From NCBI GenBank assembly GCA_028386065.3, contig JAKUCV010004414.1, positions 9,244 to 73,243 on the forward strand: DNA of 64,000 nt, given 5' to 3'. The notes beneath the pieces are model-generated. The model was not told the origin of the DNA. It searched no databases and saw only the letters and a list, made by a program, of their open reading frames with translations. This document shows, in pieces, positions 10,714 through 24,312 of this stretch (position 1 is its first letter; every line of letters starts with the position of its first letter). This DNA comes from Turnera subulata (taxonomy: Eukaryota > Streptophyta > Magnoliopsida > Malpighiales > Passifloraceae). A program made the position numbers and the translations under genes.

Positions 10714-12130
10714 AGTTAATGGAGGATGCAAAAGATTGTCTCTATACTCCAATTTTACAACTCTTGTTTTATGATGTGTGTTTATGATACTCTCTCTATA
10801 TATATACAATATAAATCTATTCCGATTCGGACTCGTTTTCCTTTACTATTTTGGAGTTTAATATAAAATTGTTTTCACCGGCTAACTTTTTTTTTTGATC
10901 TAAACCGACTTATATAACTTGAGTTTTTGTTTAACCTATCCGAATACCAATTTTTTGGCCGACTTTGAAACAGCTACACCTGTAGGTACTACAATTGAGC
11001 CTTTTTATTTTTTATTTTTTATTTTTTTTTGATCCAGCCTTTTTATTCTTTTTTGGTCTGTGCCTTTTTATCTTGCTTTATTCCAAATATTAATATTATA
11101 ATCTTTTTTAGATTTGAATTATTTTTTTCAGACACTGTCTCTCTCCTCCCATTTCTCCCTCATTTTCTCCGTCGCAGCCGTGGTTGTCTTGTTTTCCCCA
11201 AGCGTCAACCCCATCACTTCCATAGGAACCCCACCCAGCTCTCCCAACAAATCACTAATCCAAAACAAAACAAAAATCCTAAATTCGTCCAAAATCCCCA
11301 ACCTGTTATAAGCCCATAAAAAATAGAAAAGAGAGCTACCTTTTGGTACTTTGTTTGAGCATCTTCAGCAGATGATGTTTTGATATCAAATTTAAAGCCA
11401 TGTTATTCTGGTGAGTGAAGTAATCTTTTGGTTTTCAATCTGTTTAGCTTTTTGGGTTTTTGTTTTATTGTTTATATTCCAAAGGATTCAAGTTCAAGTT
11501 TTAGTTGAAAACCTGATTTTGTTTTTTCTTTTCTTTTGGTATCTTGCTATATTTTATATGTAGTTCTCTGATTGCAGATATTGTTTCAACTACTGGTTCA
11601 GTGCTTGGATGTTGACAACTTGAGTACACTGTTGACCTAAGTGTTACTTGAAAGCAGGATTTTGCTTACTTCAAATAAGTATACATCTCACCTTTGACAG
11701 CATATCATTCTATAAGCTAATCTTTCAACTTTACTTTCTGTTGTTTTCGTTTCTTTTGTGTCTTAGAACTATGGTTATTTACGTTTTTGAAGGAATTGTC
11801 ATGCTTTTTGCCACATAACTTCATACTGTACTGAGGTTCTAATTCCATTTTGTTTTCCTACTTGCAAATATTCACTTTTAACTCTAGTGTCAGAGGCCAT
11901 ATGTAATTTGATTTATCCGTTTAGGTTGCAGGTGTGTTCTAAATTCTTGATTACTCCATGCCCTTTGCTTTTTCTAGAATGTTGCCTCAGATTTGTTAGC
12001 TTCATGTTTTATTTTGTTGCTGGTGGGAGTTCCACTTGTAGTTATTTATATACAATTTTGGCAGACTAATTTCAATGACTCTATTCTATAGAATTTATGT
12101 TTGTTGTGCTGAAGCATGTCTACATTCCAT
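10714..12130 (+). other. Helitron inter-gene region, possible captured gene fragment
   Basis: The stretch has a CT-rich leader-like part (11130-11320, many TCTC and CCC runs), then T-rich intron-like DNA with a candidate donor (CTG before GTGAGTGAAG near 11411) and a later acceptor-like GCAG near 11930. This is the look of a 5' UTR and first exons of a plus-strand host gene picked up by the Helitron. No protein is recognised. Confidence 0.3.
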
Positions 12131-12479
12131 TGCTATTTTTCGGTGGAGTAGACTATATCGACGCTCCCACAACATAAATGATGGGTCTTCATTCTGGTGT
12201 TGATACCTCCAAACTTGTTATGGATGTTGCAATTCAATGGAGGGATTGGTAGCTTGGTCACACCTTTAGTCAGAAGTTCCATAACAGGGTTATTCACGTA
12301 AGGTACCTCACTTTCTCTCATTCTGCCGCATTAACATAGGGAATAATATTAGCATAAAAAAAAACATAGGGAATAATATTTGGATTGTACTAATTTAGTA
12401 CAACTTTGATCAGTTTTTAAATTTGCAACTAAAAAATAGTTTTTATAAAACAAAAATAAATGAATTTAAAATAAAACTA

Positions 12480-15400
12480 ACTTCTTTCCATTAAGACTTC
12501 CTTGTAAACCACATTTTTTGTTTGTCTATTGTTGATATGTGTGTGTTCCTTTCTAATCAATACGTTGGTTGTTGACATAGAAATCCCTCTGGATAGAGCA
12601 ACATATAGTTGTCCATGTGAAAATACATCTTGCGGCAGATACACACCGACATGTGGTATTGTTTGTCCCTGCGCTTTATTTATGGTCATGGCAAAACATA
12701 ATCTAACTGGGAATTGTTTTCTTACAAACTTAAATGGGTAGCCTTCATTTTCTGGTGGGGAAAGAGGTATCCTTGGCAGGAAAATTTTTTTCCCTGCATG
12801 TTGGCCTACGGTGATTTCTGCATGTATTACATTCCGCTCAAATCCTTTGCATACCATTCTCGTTCCATTGCATAGTCCATTCGGTGGATCAAGATTCCTT
12901 AAGAACATGATAGGGCAATTGACTTTAAGGACTAAATTATGTGGTGGAGTCCACTTGGAGTTAATGTGTTGAGGAATTCTTCTTGATAACAATGTTGTGT
13001 GTCTTCTACGGCTTCATCAAAACTTCTGAATATCATACTATCTCCTGGAAAGATGTTGATCAACTTATCGTTAAGTTCGTCCATATATTCATTTTTTGTG
13101 GCAAGAATTGCTCTGGCAGTCATGTAAGTGGCTGAATTTGCATTTTCTTGTAGGGAAGGATATACTTTTTTAATTAGATAATCAATAGCTAATTCATCTG
13201 TTTGGTAATTAACTGCCATTTCATCTGGTATTGAAATCATCCCATCTTCCGATGTAGGTTCCTCTCCGTTTCCTATCCTTAGTAAAAGTTGACTAAATTT
13301 CTCATCTGTTTTTGCCCTCATGTTGATGGTTAATCTCAATTTCTCCATTTTATTCCAGAGGTATGATTTAACTAAGCTTGCTTCTACTGTTTCTTGCCTC
13401 GTACCTCTTGGAACTACCGGTAACACTTGTCTAAAATCACCTCCGAGAACAACAATCTTACCACCAAAAGGTTCATGGCAGTTCATTATTTCTCGAAGTG
13501 TCCGATCTACTGTTTCGATAGCAAATCGTTTTGCCATTGGTGCTTCATCCCACACAATAAGTTTTGCCTTCTTCATCAACTGTGCAATTATACTTTGTTT
13601 CGACATCTTACATAAAGTTGTTTCATTGCTGATGATCGGAATTTCAAAACGTGAATGAGCTATCCGGCCACCAGGCATGATTGCTGCAGCCACACCACAT
13701 GTTGCAGTTGCAAGTGCCATCATTCCTCTGGATCTGACATTGGCAAGTAATGCACGATATAAATATATTTTTCCAGTTCCTCTAGGTCCATCATTGAAAA
13801 ATATTTCACTACCTCCACAGTTTATTCTTTCCAAAATTGTAACGAAAGCAATTTTTCGTTCCGGGTTCAGAAGTGCATGTGCTTGTATATCCTCAGATGG
13901 AATCTCAATTGACATTTCATCAGTTATTGCTCTCGGCATAGTTGCTTCATCATCAAGAGGACAATCATTTGAGTCTGTCAGCTTATATTAGTCAACACTT
14001 TTCCCCATACTTTGTAGATAACAATTGACACTTTTCAACGTCAAAAGAAGTTGAGCGGTAGGAGAACATTCTTGGTTTCTTCTAAAATCTTCTGACATTG
14101 GCTCAAAATAAAGATCCCATAACTCTCTTGCATTCTCTGGCTGACAATGGACTAAAATGGTTGCAAAAAGTCTGCGTAACTCTTGTGGCATTTGAAACAT
14201 GATAGCTTCTTTCATACACTCAGATAAACTTTCATCGGATTCTAAAAGTCCTCTTTTCTGTGCAACTTCTTTAAATGTTGAGTATTGCACTCCAATAAAT
14301 GAAAGAAGATCTTTAAATGATTTTGGTCCTTTCACATGATTTAAGAGTAGTCGAAGGTAGTATCTTTCTCCTTCTTTTGGATTTGCTGAATTAATACGAC
14401 CAATAACTTTCTTACTTTGTCTCGGTGTCCATACTTTCCTTTTAGTATTCCACACATAATATTCCGGAAATTCCTTGTAAATATTTTTTAATAGCACGGA
14501 ATAAGCCAAATTAGATAGTAAATAAGAGTAATCCTCATTTTATATTACTCTATATTTTCTCTAAAATATATATGTATATGGTTTCTTTCTCAATATAGAA
14601 ATAAGTATATAAATAATTCAGTAAAACTATTGAGAATGAGTGAAAAAATTTAGTACCTGTATAACAATTTTGCTGCCTGTTTATCCTTGGAACATAATGT
14701 CATAAATTCTGTAAGCATTGTTTTTGTCACATAATCCCACCCGATAACATTATTCAAATTAGCATTTTCCCAATAGTAAACTGCTTGTTTTTCAGGTAAG
14801 TGCAATTGCAGATTAATGACAGCAGGATTTATGTGAAACAAATATAATCCCAGAATTCTCCATGCTGCTTCTTGTGACGATACAATTCTGGCATTTTGAT
14901 ATTGTTTAATTTCATCTACTATATCATTCCCATTGTCATCTGCAATATACACTGCCGCTTTATCATGTCCTTTATATATGTACTTGCAAAGTTATTTTCT
15001 AGAACATATACTCGAACATATCTCGACATTAATATGACAATAATATCTGGTCAACAAATACGGGTTATAAGGAACAACCCATCGATTATCCAGTACTTTT
15101 CCTTTCTTCCTGATTATGCGATTGTCCTTCCTTCTTCTGTAGACTGGATAACTATCTTTTCCCTTAATTGTGGACTCCAGAAAATGCTCTAGGATAATTA
15201 AATCGACATTTTCGATCTTTATTGCCATTGCTATCTTGTATCATGCAGGCACAATTTTTATTTAGTTCACCACAAGGACCATACATCATATGTTTGGCTA
15301 CCAACTGATAAAGCAAAGGATATTCTGTTTCGTCTGGAATCTCTGCGAAAACAAATTGGTCAAATTGCTCAGCAGATGTAATTTTGTAGCCTTCTTTTAG

Positions 15401-17410
15401 GATAAGCAATAAGTGGACATGTGGCATTCCTCTTTTTTGAAATTCCACAACGAAAGCATATGCCGCCACTTCCCCAAATATCTCCTGCTTTACGATTTGA
15501 TCTTTGATATCACGAAATTTTGCCCAAAATACTCTGTCAACTAATTCTGGTCTGTTCTGTGCAATTTGTCCTTCTTGCAATTCTTCCTTAATCTCTTCCC
15601 TTTCTGGATTGCATGTTATTGTTATAAACAAATCGGGTTTTCCAAATCTTTGAACCAATGTCATTGCATCCAAATATCGCCGGCGCATATCTCTTGGACC
15701 TCCGATGAAAGACCTTGGTAATACCAGTCTTTTTCCAATTTCATTTGCTCTGGTCTCTCCAGCTCTGGTCTTTCCAGCCATAACACAGTAAACAATGCCT
15801 TGATATAATTCAGATCTGATTTTTGATTGTTGATTCCGAAAAAAGTCGAGTCTGGTAGTTTCGATCATAATGTACATGTCAACGACAAATTGTTGGAATA
15901 ATCTTCCAGAAGAATGAAGCACAGTTCGTTCGTAATATCTTATTTGAAGTTTGTAACAGTAATACTCTCTACAAGAAACATTTGAAGAGGTAGATGCATG
16001 CACTCCTGCATATAAATATAAGTTAATGTTTTAAAAAAATTATTTATAATAATAATAATTTTATAATATTAAATAAAAGATGTGGTTTCTTTGCTTTATA
16101 AGTGAAGAAATATTAATAAAAAAATATTAGGAGATAATTGTTTCTCATACCTTGATCTTCTCGTTCGAATATTTCATCAGTAGACGAAAATACAGAGCCA
16201 ATGTTATTATTGTCAACTGTGTTACTTCTAGATCCACCATTCACTTGATTTCTTTTCTTGATTTTTTGATGCCAACCAACTTCGCCTTTTGGAAACAGGG
16301 CCAATGCGTCATAACAAGTGAAGTAATGCTTCACCGTATGTTTCTGTCCAGAATGAGCATGAACTACAATATCTCTTTCAAAAGGTACATTAGCATTATT
16401 ACCTTCAATCCATATTGCAGCAACCTGTTTTGATGTAGGTGCATTATATACACGCTGATCAAGAGATGAATTCGTATTGAAATGTATTTGAAACTTATCA
16501 AAAGAAGGAAAATCTTTGAATGTTTTCAGAAATTGAGCATAAGGATTTCCTTCAAGAATATCCATCAACTTCTTTACGATACTTTCATTCAAGTTGGTAT
16601 CTTTCATGATTTGCATCCTATTCTGTAACTCATTGTTAGTATCATAAAAGTAAAGCTGAAAATATTTGGGGGTGTTTTATGTCGGTACTAAACCCGGCAA
16701 ATTATGATAAATTTGGCCTTGTGCTTTGAATGTATACACTCCTTGTTTTGACGATGCAAGTTCCTTATCTAAGTTAACGCCAAAAGATGTAAATGAGAAT
16801 ATATTGTAGTACGCTCTAATAATTGTTCGGAACTCTTGAGATTCTTGTGTTAATGAGGTAAACCAATTATATAAATCATCTTCGTAGTTTGGTGAAGATA
16901 AATGCACTTGTCCATTACCACAACAAAATGAAGCCGGTTCGAATTCAAATTTTTTAGCACCACAATATGCATAGGTCGAAACATTTGCAAGTTTGTGTGA
17001 TAAAGAACATGTTGGGCGAAACTCTGTGATTCTTGAACCAATTTAAGAAAAAAATATTAGCAATTTCTTATATCGTCAAGCCTTTAAATATATATGTAAA
17101 CGAAATATTAAAGTTCATGATAATCAAGTCCAAAAAAATACAACGAAATAATTTTATAACATTTACTAACCTTGGTATTTATATGGGGTAGATAAGGCTT
17201 TGAGGAATAATTCCAGATTTTGTCCCTTTTTTTCGGTCCTCTTTTTTTCTTGACTTGATTGTTATTTTGTGAACTCGATTCATCACATGAGACATTGGCA
17301 AAATTTCTCTTCTTTGTATTTTGTATATTTGTTGCAATAACCGGTTCTCCTTCTCGTTGTTGGTGGGTAAACAAATTATAATAACTTCTCTTTTTTCTTT
17401 CAGGAGCCAT
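12480..17410 (-). pseudogene. Helitron Rep/helicase (HUH Y2 transposase with Pif1-like helicase), broken
   Basis: Exon 1 (17410-17171, MAPERKKRSYYNLF) ends at a GTTAGT donor. The next block holds a zinc-finger-like AYCGAKKFEFE...FCCGNG part (about 16985-16920) and FTSFGVNLDKEL. The Rep domain (about 16005-15185) has FGKPDLFITITCNP and the HUH motif GMPHVHLLLIL. The helicase part (14509-12480) has a Walker A region reading GPRGTGKIY, Walker B WDEAPM, GGDFRQVLPV, and the C-terminal INKAQGQTIPHVGVYLP and LYVALSRG motifs. Lesions: TAA 16677-16679, frameshift near 15187, TAA 14992-14994 in the tyrosine motif, TAA 13988-13990, frameshift near 12950, and Ile instead of Thr in Walker A. Introns are likely at about 16152-16005 and 14655-14511. 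The family nicks and unwinds DNA for rolling-circle transposition; this copy cannot be active. Confidence 0.85.
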
Positions 17411-18007
17411 AACAAATATGAGTATGATCTTGTATGGGGTGTAAAGAAGATAGATGAAAAGAATCAAAGAGTCAATGACTAATTAAGCAACCCTTTTGAA
17501 AGCGAAATAATAAAAATTCGATTTAAGCGTACTCGTGATTAAATAATTGTTTTGTGTAGTTCCTTCCAGTTTAACTTTTAGTCTTGCAATCGAAGTGGAA
17601 TTTGGATCATATACCATATGTACGCAGCTATATCTATAAAATGCTAATATGTATATAGGCAATTTTAAAATATGTATTGCAAGATTATTATTTAAATTGG
17701 ATAAATATTGTTATAAAAATAACCTAAGAGAACATTTTCTCGAATCTCATCCCATGGAATTATTTCAATTATAGTAGGAACAATAGCTGCTTACTCTTTA
17801 TATTATATACGTATATGCATGTACATATGTCTCCTATGCAATCAAACATGTGTCTCCTATGAGACACGTGCTTAGTCTTCAATCGGAAAAAGTATATTCT
17901 TAGTTTTTGGGTCTTTATTCCTCAATAAAATAAATTACTTTTTATTATAAAAGAATATGAAAGCTAAATTTGCGCACTATGTGCAAAAACTTTTGCTATG
18001 AAATGAG
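17411..18007. other. Spacer holding the unlocated Helitron 5' end
   Basis: AT-rich, no gene. The Helitron start should be here, but no single TC terminus stands out. 18003-18007 (ATGAG) is the left target duplication of the Copia element. Confidence 0.5.
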
Positions 18008-18494
18008 TGTTAGATTATTAACATGAATACATCATAATATTAGAGATTAAGCATATAATAAAATAAACTTTAATTTAAGTATAACATAATAAATATAGGT
18101 TCTTTGAACTAACTTTCTCCCACTAATTATTAAAGGTTTAAAGACATACCCGATGAATCCATATTATATGTCTCCTTGATATTTTCCTTTGCTCACTTAT
18201 TGAGAAGGTAAGTTTCTCTCTCTATCCCTCTTTTCTTACTATCGGTGTTTAATGGGAATACACGATGGTTTGAGGTGAGAGAGGACCTCTCCTCATACCC
18301 TATTTATACACCCCCATCAGGTGTATCGGATTCTCCGATCATAAAAGTCAAGTAGTTTTTGTTACCATCATAATGGCAAGTATTAGTTTAATTACTCTTA
18401 AACTTGCCTAATAACTTTCTGTAATAAATACTTGACAAAACAGTTCTTTAATTGCACTTTAATATTATTTGTGTCAGAGAGAGTTATTCTTACA
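18008..18494 (-). repeat. 3' LTR of the Copia element
   Basis: 487 bp, nearly identical to the LTR at 23825-24312 over its whole length, with scattered substitutions. It contains ACACCCCCATCAGG and TATTTATA near the middle. Confidence 0.9.
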
Positions 18495-18505
18495 TTCTCC
18501 CACTT

Positions 18506-21500
18506 GACACATATAATATTATTAATTTCATATAGATAAATAACATTATGTGCAACACAATTGAAACATAACTTCAGTAAGTAAAAACTAGTAAGGATCA
18601 TAGCGGTTCTACATTAATTAGTTGCAACACAGTTCCTTCCATGTATCGCATACTAGTTCATACTTATTTCACTTAAAATGGAATTAAACGTCTTGGTCCA
18701 CTTTATGTCTTCAAATGAAGATCAATTCTGTCTGCATCCTCATATACTATTATGTATGCATACAAACATAATTAGACAGAATTAGATAAATCAGAAACAA
18801 TTCATCAAGAGCTCAAAGTATCAATAAAATTACTATAATCAATCATGAAGAGTATTTTCAATAAGCACCCATCCTACTGACATACATTGTAAATATCATA
18901 GGTGACAACCCTCTTGTCATTCGATTCATACTCATACTTAGTATTTGTATGTTCAATTGACACTTTTGTTTCTGAACTTCTTCTATAATGATAATGTACT
19001 TTAACTTAATGTATTTTTTCAACTTTACAGTACACATCAGTTTTCAGAGAAGAAGAATGCCGCAACGTTATTACTATAAGTTTTTAGCGGCTTGGCAATA
19101 TAGTCGACAATCCCAAGTCCTGAAATAAAATTATGCAGTCATAATCTATAAATAATAGCTTTATAAGAGCTATACAAATCCAACCTCCAAAGTGGATATA
19201 ACATCGACAGTTTATGTTACATCAGTGCGAGATATTGCTCTTTATCTAAAATGAGCAAATAACTCAACGTATCCAACAATCAATGAGGCTTGGATTTATA
19301 TATCTAATCACTTTAATGTGATCAGGCATCTTATATGTGAGTATTAAATCTTCTTAATTTGTGCATACTTTAGACTTCTCATAATGAATGCACAAGAAAT
19401 ATTCTAGTGAGGTTTCAATTCATTTCTAGACATGAATTGAGACTAAAATCTCCCTTCTGAATTGAAACTTCACTTGAACTTTTATCAATATATCTTGAAC
19501 TTTTGTAAAATTTAATTAATGTATCTTGAGACAAACTAAAACATTATTTGTTCTATTATGGAATATTTAATTCCAATCACATTAAATGTCTCAAGTATAT
19601 CATATATTCAAAAGTTCATAGATAAAAAATTTTTGGTTATAATTCATAAGTAAACCAAGATCATAATTAGCTAGCAAGATATTGTTAATATACATAAACA
19701 AAATTAATTTATTCCCACTGATCTTTAGATATATACACCGATTAACAGTGTTTCATTAGAATCTATAGAAGGTGATGAAATCATTAAACAAAAGATGTCA
19801 CTAGCATTGAGCTCTCTTAAATATGTATATCAACATACATGTCATGTAATCTTTTCCTTCAATTGAGAAGCTCAAAATCGGTTCATACAAACCTCTTCCC
19901 TTAAATTTCATTTAGAAAAACATTTTGACATTCATTTGGTCTAACCCGTAGATCATAATGAGCCACTATTACCATAATGATTTTTAAGAGTCCTTTTAGA
20001 AATGAAAGAAAAGATCTCTTTGTAGGTAGTGTCATCTTTTTTAGTATAATACTAAACAACTAATTTGGCTTTATATTTTTCGATATTGCAATAAAGTCGT
20101 GTTTGGTCTTAAAGACCCATCATACACAACTCTTTCACATAATTTTGGCAACTCTAGTAAAACCCAAACTTGGTTGTAATCCATTCATTTCAACTCATCT
20201 TTCATGACATTCAACCGCATTTCAAAATCATTATGGTTTAAAATGAAACTGAGCTTTCATTTATCCCTAGCCAAATTCAGACTCTTGTCAATAAATCATA
20301 TGATCATATGAAATCATAAATATTCTTGATTTATGAGATCATCTTAATATGATATTTTGTGATTTATTTACTGAGATTGAATTATTGCAGATTCATCGAT
20401 GACGATTATTTCATTATGAGTAAGAAAGTTTTTGTTGTTCTAAATAAATTGTTAGATTGATCGACAATTACAGAAGTAACAACTTTAGTAAAAGTTATTT
20501 GTACATAGATATGTAACAAAACTTTATAAACTTTTACAGTTAAAAATTTTCCACTCCTACTAATGTCACCATTTTTAATGAAACTTGCAATTTCAGTTTC
20601 ACTCATTCTGATCAAATGATTAGAACAGTAAAATATATCACCCTCTGGATAACCAATAAAGATATTGGTTTTTCATAAGTCTAGTATTTTTTTATATGGA
20701 TTATAAATCCTCACTCCCACCAAGCAACCTCATATATACAGGTGCTTTAGACTAGATTTTTTACTTATCCAAAGCTCAGAATGAGTATTGGAATCGTCTT
20801 AATAGAAACCTCTTTAATAACCAAATAGTGATTTTCAAAATATACATTCATGATAATGAGGGTTATAATAAATTTCTCATTATGCTCATAACTATTTTCA
20901 TAAGAGTACATTTCTTCTCTCAACAACTAAATTCAGTTGTAATGTACCATCATTATGTATTAACATAATGACATGTTTTTCTAAAAACTTGCAAATGGAC
21001 CAAAAATTTGTCCAAATTTTTATGCTTCTCATCATACTTATCATCTCTATCAGACCTAATGTTTTCACTTTTTTGTGTATTTGCTTCTCAACTTTATTGA
21101 TAGATACATTTAAGTAATTTTATCAATTGAGATTTTACATACAATAGACATACTTGATCATGATGTGAAAAACACATTAGTAAAGATGATAAAGATTATC
21201 CATCAAAAGTTGATACATCAAAGGATCACATGTCTTCATGTAATCACAAGAGCTAGGTGCTTGTGGCTAATTTTCTTAAGTGTGCCTTGCTTGTTTTTTT
21301 AATACAAACCACACAAATGCCAAGATTAATAAAATCCAACTAATAGGATTTCATTATTTATTAATCTTCGTATTTTTTCCTTAGACATATGTCTAAATCT
21401 TTATGCCACAAGTGAGTAAAATTCCCATCACCTATTCTACATTTTGAACAACCATTATGATGCAAATTTAATAAAACAACTATACACAAGGAACCAATAC

Positions 21501-23806
21501 CCACTTTATGAAGGCCATCCTAAAATACTAAAAATATTTAAATAATATTTTCTACAAGCTAAACACCCATTCTTAATATTAGAAACATATAATATCAAAT
21601 TTTAATAAATAAATTAAGATTTGAAAATAATAAGTAGATAATCAGTATTCAAAAGCACTTGATGGTGTTCAGTGTAAAAACATGCGAAAGTTTTGATGGC
21701 CTCTACTGGAGCCATTATATTGGTATCTTATATAAACATAAAATTTTGCATCAAGTTCAAATGTAGATATTACATCCACATAATCCATCAGGAAAATATA
21801 ACGAGCTTTAATTAAATTTGATTCAAAACATATTCAAGCATTGAGCTTATCTTTTCCGTTTTGAACCATGTCTTGTAATTAAGACAAACTACATAATAGT
21901 GTCTATCTTTCTTTATGACACTTATCATTATTCGTTATTGTGAATTTAAGCTAAAGATCTATTAATTTTCAATGATCCTTTATAGCTCTTTTCACCCTTC
22001 TTTCCTAGTTTTTAATTAGCTCTTGAGCAACATATGAGATCATTGTATGATTTCCTTGTTCGTAAGTCTCGCCTCTTTCTAAGCAAGCATGCTTAAAATT
22101 ATTTCACACTCTATTTTCTCTTTTGCTTTATAGAAAATAGAATGGACCACATTCAAAGGCAAGAAAAGATCAATAAATTATACAAAGAAATAACCATTCA
22201 CAATTATTCTCATACTATACAATCTTGCTACTAAAATAGACATTCTGAAGATATGACTTAATATTACTCTTCATAATTATTCGCATAAATATAAAGCTTA
22301 GCATGTTCGTCTTTCTCTTGCTTTATGGAAAGTTTTTTTTTTAAATGCTTTCAAAAGTACTGCTTTAATCAATAAGAACAGTGGGCTCACCAGTTGAAGG
22401 TAATTAGTCTAGATTCTAAAAACTTAAATGAAGCTAGGCTTGTCTCATAAATCTTCAAACCCGTATAACATAATAACAATATACGCTTGCAAATGAAGAG
22501 TAACTTAATATCGTAAGGCACATAAATCTCACATATATAGACAATTCATTATTTCAATCTACATACATCATGTATATATTGATATTTTCCTTGGGGAATT
22601 ATATCAACATAACGATAACATAATTGATGATTGAGTAGATTTAACATAATTGGTAAACTAATATATTTAATTAGACATGTATGTTATCTTTAGATATACA
22701 AAACATGACTAATAAATAAATTAATTGACCATCTTTTATGTTCATAATCATAAAATGATTAATCAACCTTTGGATTGATCCTTAAATATTTTATGAAAAT
22801 AAACTTGATTTTCTCATGATAAAATAAATCATCATTATCATATGCCATTACATTAATTACATCACATACTCATGAGTAAATCAATAGTTTTCTTAATTTT
22901 GATATCTACGAAGCATTCCAATTTGGCCACTTTGGTTACTAACAAATTGTACATAAAATAGATATCAAATATTTACTTAAGTATTTCTTTTCTTAATATT
23001 GATATCTATAAAATATTATATTTTGGCCACTTTGATGACTAACAAATTATGCATAAAATAGATATCAAATATCCATAAGGATTTTTATATAAAAGAAACT
23101 GGCAAACAAGTTCAACATAGAAATAAAACGTTATGGACTCAATTGCATAATCAACAAAAATCAAGGAATAAATTGTAATCTACATAAGGACTTGAATGAT
23201 AGAAACTGTAATATCTGGACTGAACCAAAAATGACTATAATTTTCCAGAAACAGCCACAAATTGTGAAAGGTATAATTCACTTTGTGCTTGGCTCAAACG
23301 TTAATAGCAGAAAAGTTTTATGATTGAATTCCATTATGCTCAATAATTACCAACCAATATTTCTTTAATATTAAGTATAATAATCAATTATATGTGGACT
23401 TAAGTAAAACCACCATAACTTTTCCAAAGGACAGCATTCATGAATCGTAGACAACATGATGTACACGCTTCCCAGACATTCTTATCTATAATGGTTTTGC
23501 CACAAAAAACAACAACTTAAAAGTCCCACAATTCATGGACATGCAACTGATATTTGTTTTAAGGGTGCGCAATTAATCTTGATTGTTCCAAACAAATCAA
23601 AACCATAAGTGCGTTGCACACTGTGAAACAAATAACAAGAACTTTTTTTTTAATCGACAATAAAGAAGAACAATTGGATTCATCAACAGCCCACAAATCG
23701 TACCGTAGACATCATTATGAATAAAATAGAGTCAATAAAATTGTTTGTTCCAAACACGAATCAAAACATATAATCGTCATATAAAGGGGAGATAATTGAT
23801 CCTAAA
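18506..23806 (-). pseudogene. Copia gag-pol remnant
   Basis: Only short, shifted islands of Copia homology remain. About 21420-21390 resembles the LWH...LGH part of the GAG-pre-integrase domain (FTHLWHKD). About 19700-19681 aligns with the YVDD reverse transcriptase box but reads Y-V-Y-stop, so the catalytic aspartates are gone. About 19600-19300 resembles the tail of reverse transcriptase (TLIKFYKSS; FNTHIRCLITLK), and 19240-19060 resembles RNase H (DVISTLEVGFV). Order fits Copia (integrase before reverse transcriptase). Stops are frequent in all frames, consistent with great age. Gag is not recognisable in 21500-23800. Confidence 0.6.
22891..23074. repeat. Imperfect tandem duplication, 100-bp period
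   Basis: Units at 22891-22974 and 22991-23074 share TCTTAATWTTGATATCTA at the start, TTGGCCACTTTG in the middle and AAAATAGATATCAAATAT at the end. It lies in the leader or gag end of the Copia element. Confidence 0.85.
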
Positions 23807-23824
23807 CCATGCTCCGCTACCACA
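23807..23824 (-). other. Copia primer-binding site
   Basis: Minus strand TGTGGTAGCGGAGCATGG right after the 5' LTR. It shares TGGTAGCGGAGC with the Gypsy-type elements at 42763-42778 and 51519-51534. Confidence 0.6.
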
Positions 23825-24312
23825 TGTTAGATTATTAACATGAATACATCATAATATTAGAGATTAAACATATAATAAAATAAACTCTAATTTTAGTATA
23901 ACATAATAAACATAGGATCTTTGAACTAACTATCTCCCACTAATTATTAAAGGTTTAAAGACATACCCGATGAATTCATATTGTATGCCTCCTTGATATT
24001 TTCCTTTGCTCACTTATTGAGAAGGTAAGTTTCTCTCTCTATCCCTCTTTTCTTACTATCGGTGTTTAATGGGAATACACAATGGTTTGAGGTGAGAGAG
24101 GACCTATCCTCATACCTTATTTATACACCCCCATCAGGAGTATCGGATTCTCCGATAATAAAAGTCAAGTAGTTTTTTGTTACCATCATAATGGCAAGTA
24201 TTAGTTTAATTACTCTTAAACTTGCCTAATAACTTTCTGCAATAAATACTTGATAAAACAGTTCTTTAATTGTACTTTAATATTATTTGTGTCAGAGAGA
24301 GTTATTCTTACA
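23825..24312 (-). repeat. 5' LTR of the Copia element
   Basis: 488 bp; partner of 18008-18494. Ends CTTACA, followed by TTGAG. Confidence 0.9.

Larger units (their letters stand above)
7567..17450 (-). mobile_element. Autonomous-type Helitron, inactive (5' end approximate)
   Basis: The element is defined by a 3' terminus at 7567 and two minus-strand genes in the usual plant Helitron set: Rep/helicase (17410-12480) upstream and an RPA-like gene (10713-7980) downstream. The 5' TC terminus was not identified; it should lie beyond 17410 and before the Copia element at 18008. Both genes carry stop codons or frameshifts. Between the genes (10714-12130) lies sequence not explained by the Helitron set. 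Confidence 0.7.
18008..24312 (-). mobile_element. Old Copia LTR retrotransposon, complete but dead
   Basis: LTRs at 18008-18494 and 23825-24312 begin TGTTAG and end CTTACA. Flanks are ATGAG on the left and TTGAG on the right, a 5-bp target duplication with one mismatch. The primer-binding-site-like TGTGGTAGCGGAGCATGG (minus strand, 23824-23807) adjoins the right LTR, and a purine tract AAGTGGGAGAA (minus, 18505-18495) adjoins the left LTR, so the element reads right to left. Internal DNA shows only faint pol homology with many stops. Confidence 0.85.

Noticed and set aside
17411..18007. A definite Helitron 5' TC end
   Set aside because: Several GA dinucleotides on this strand fit; without other copies none can be preferred.
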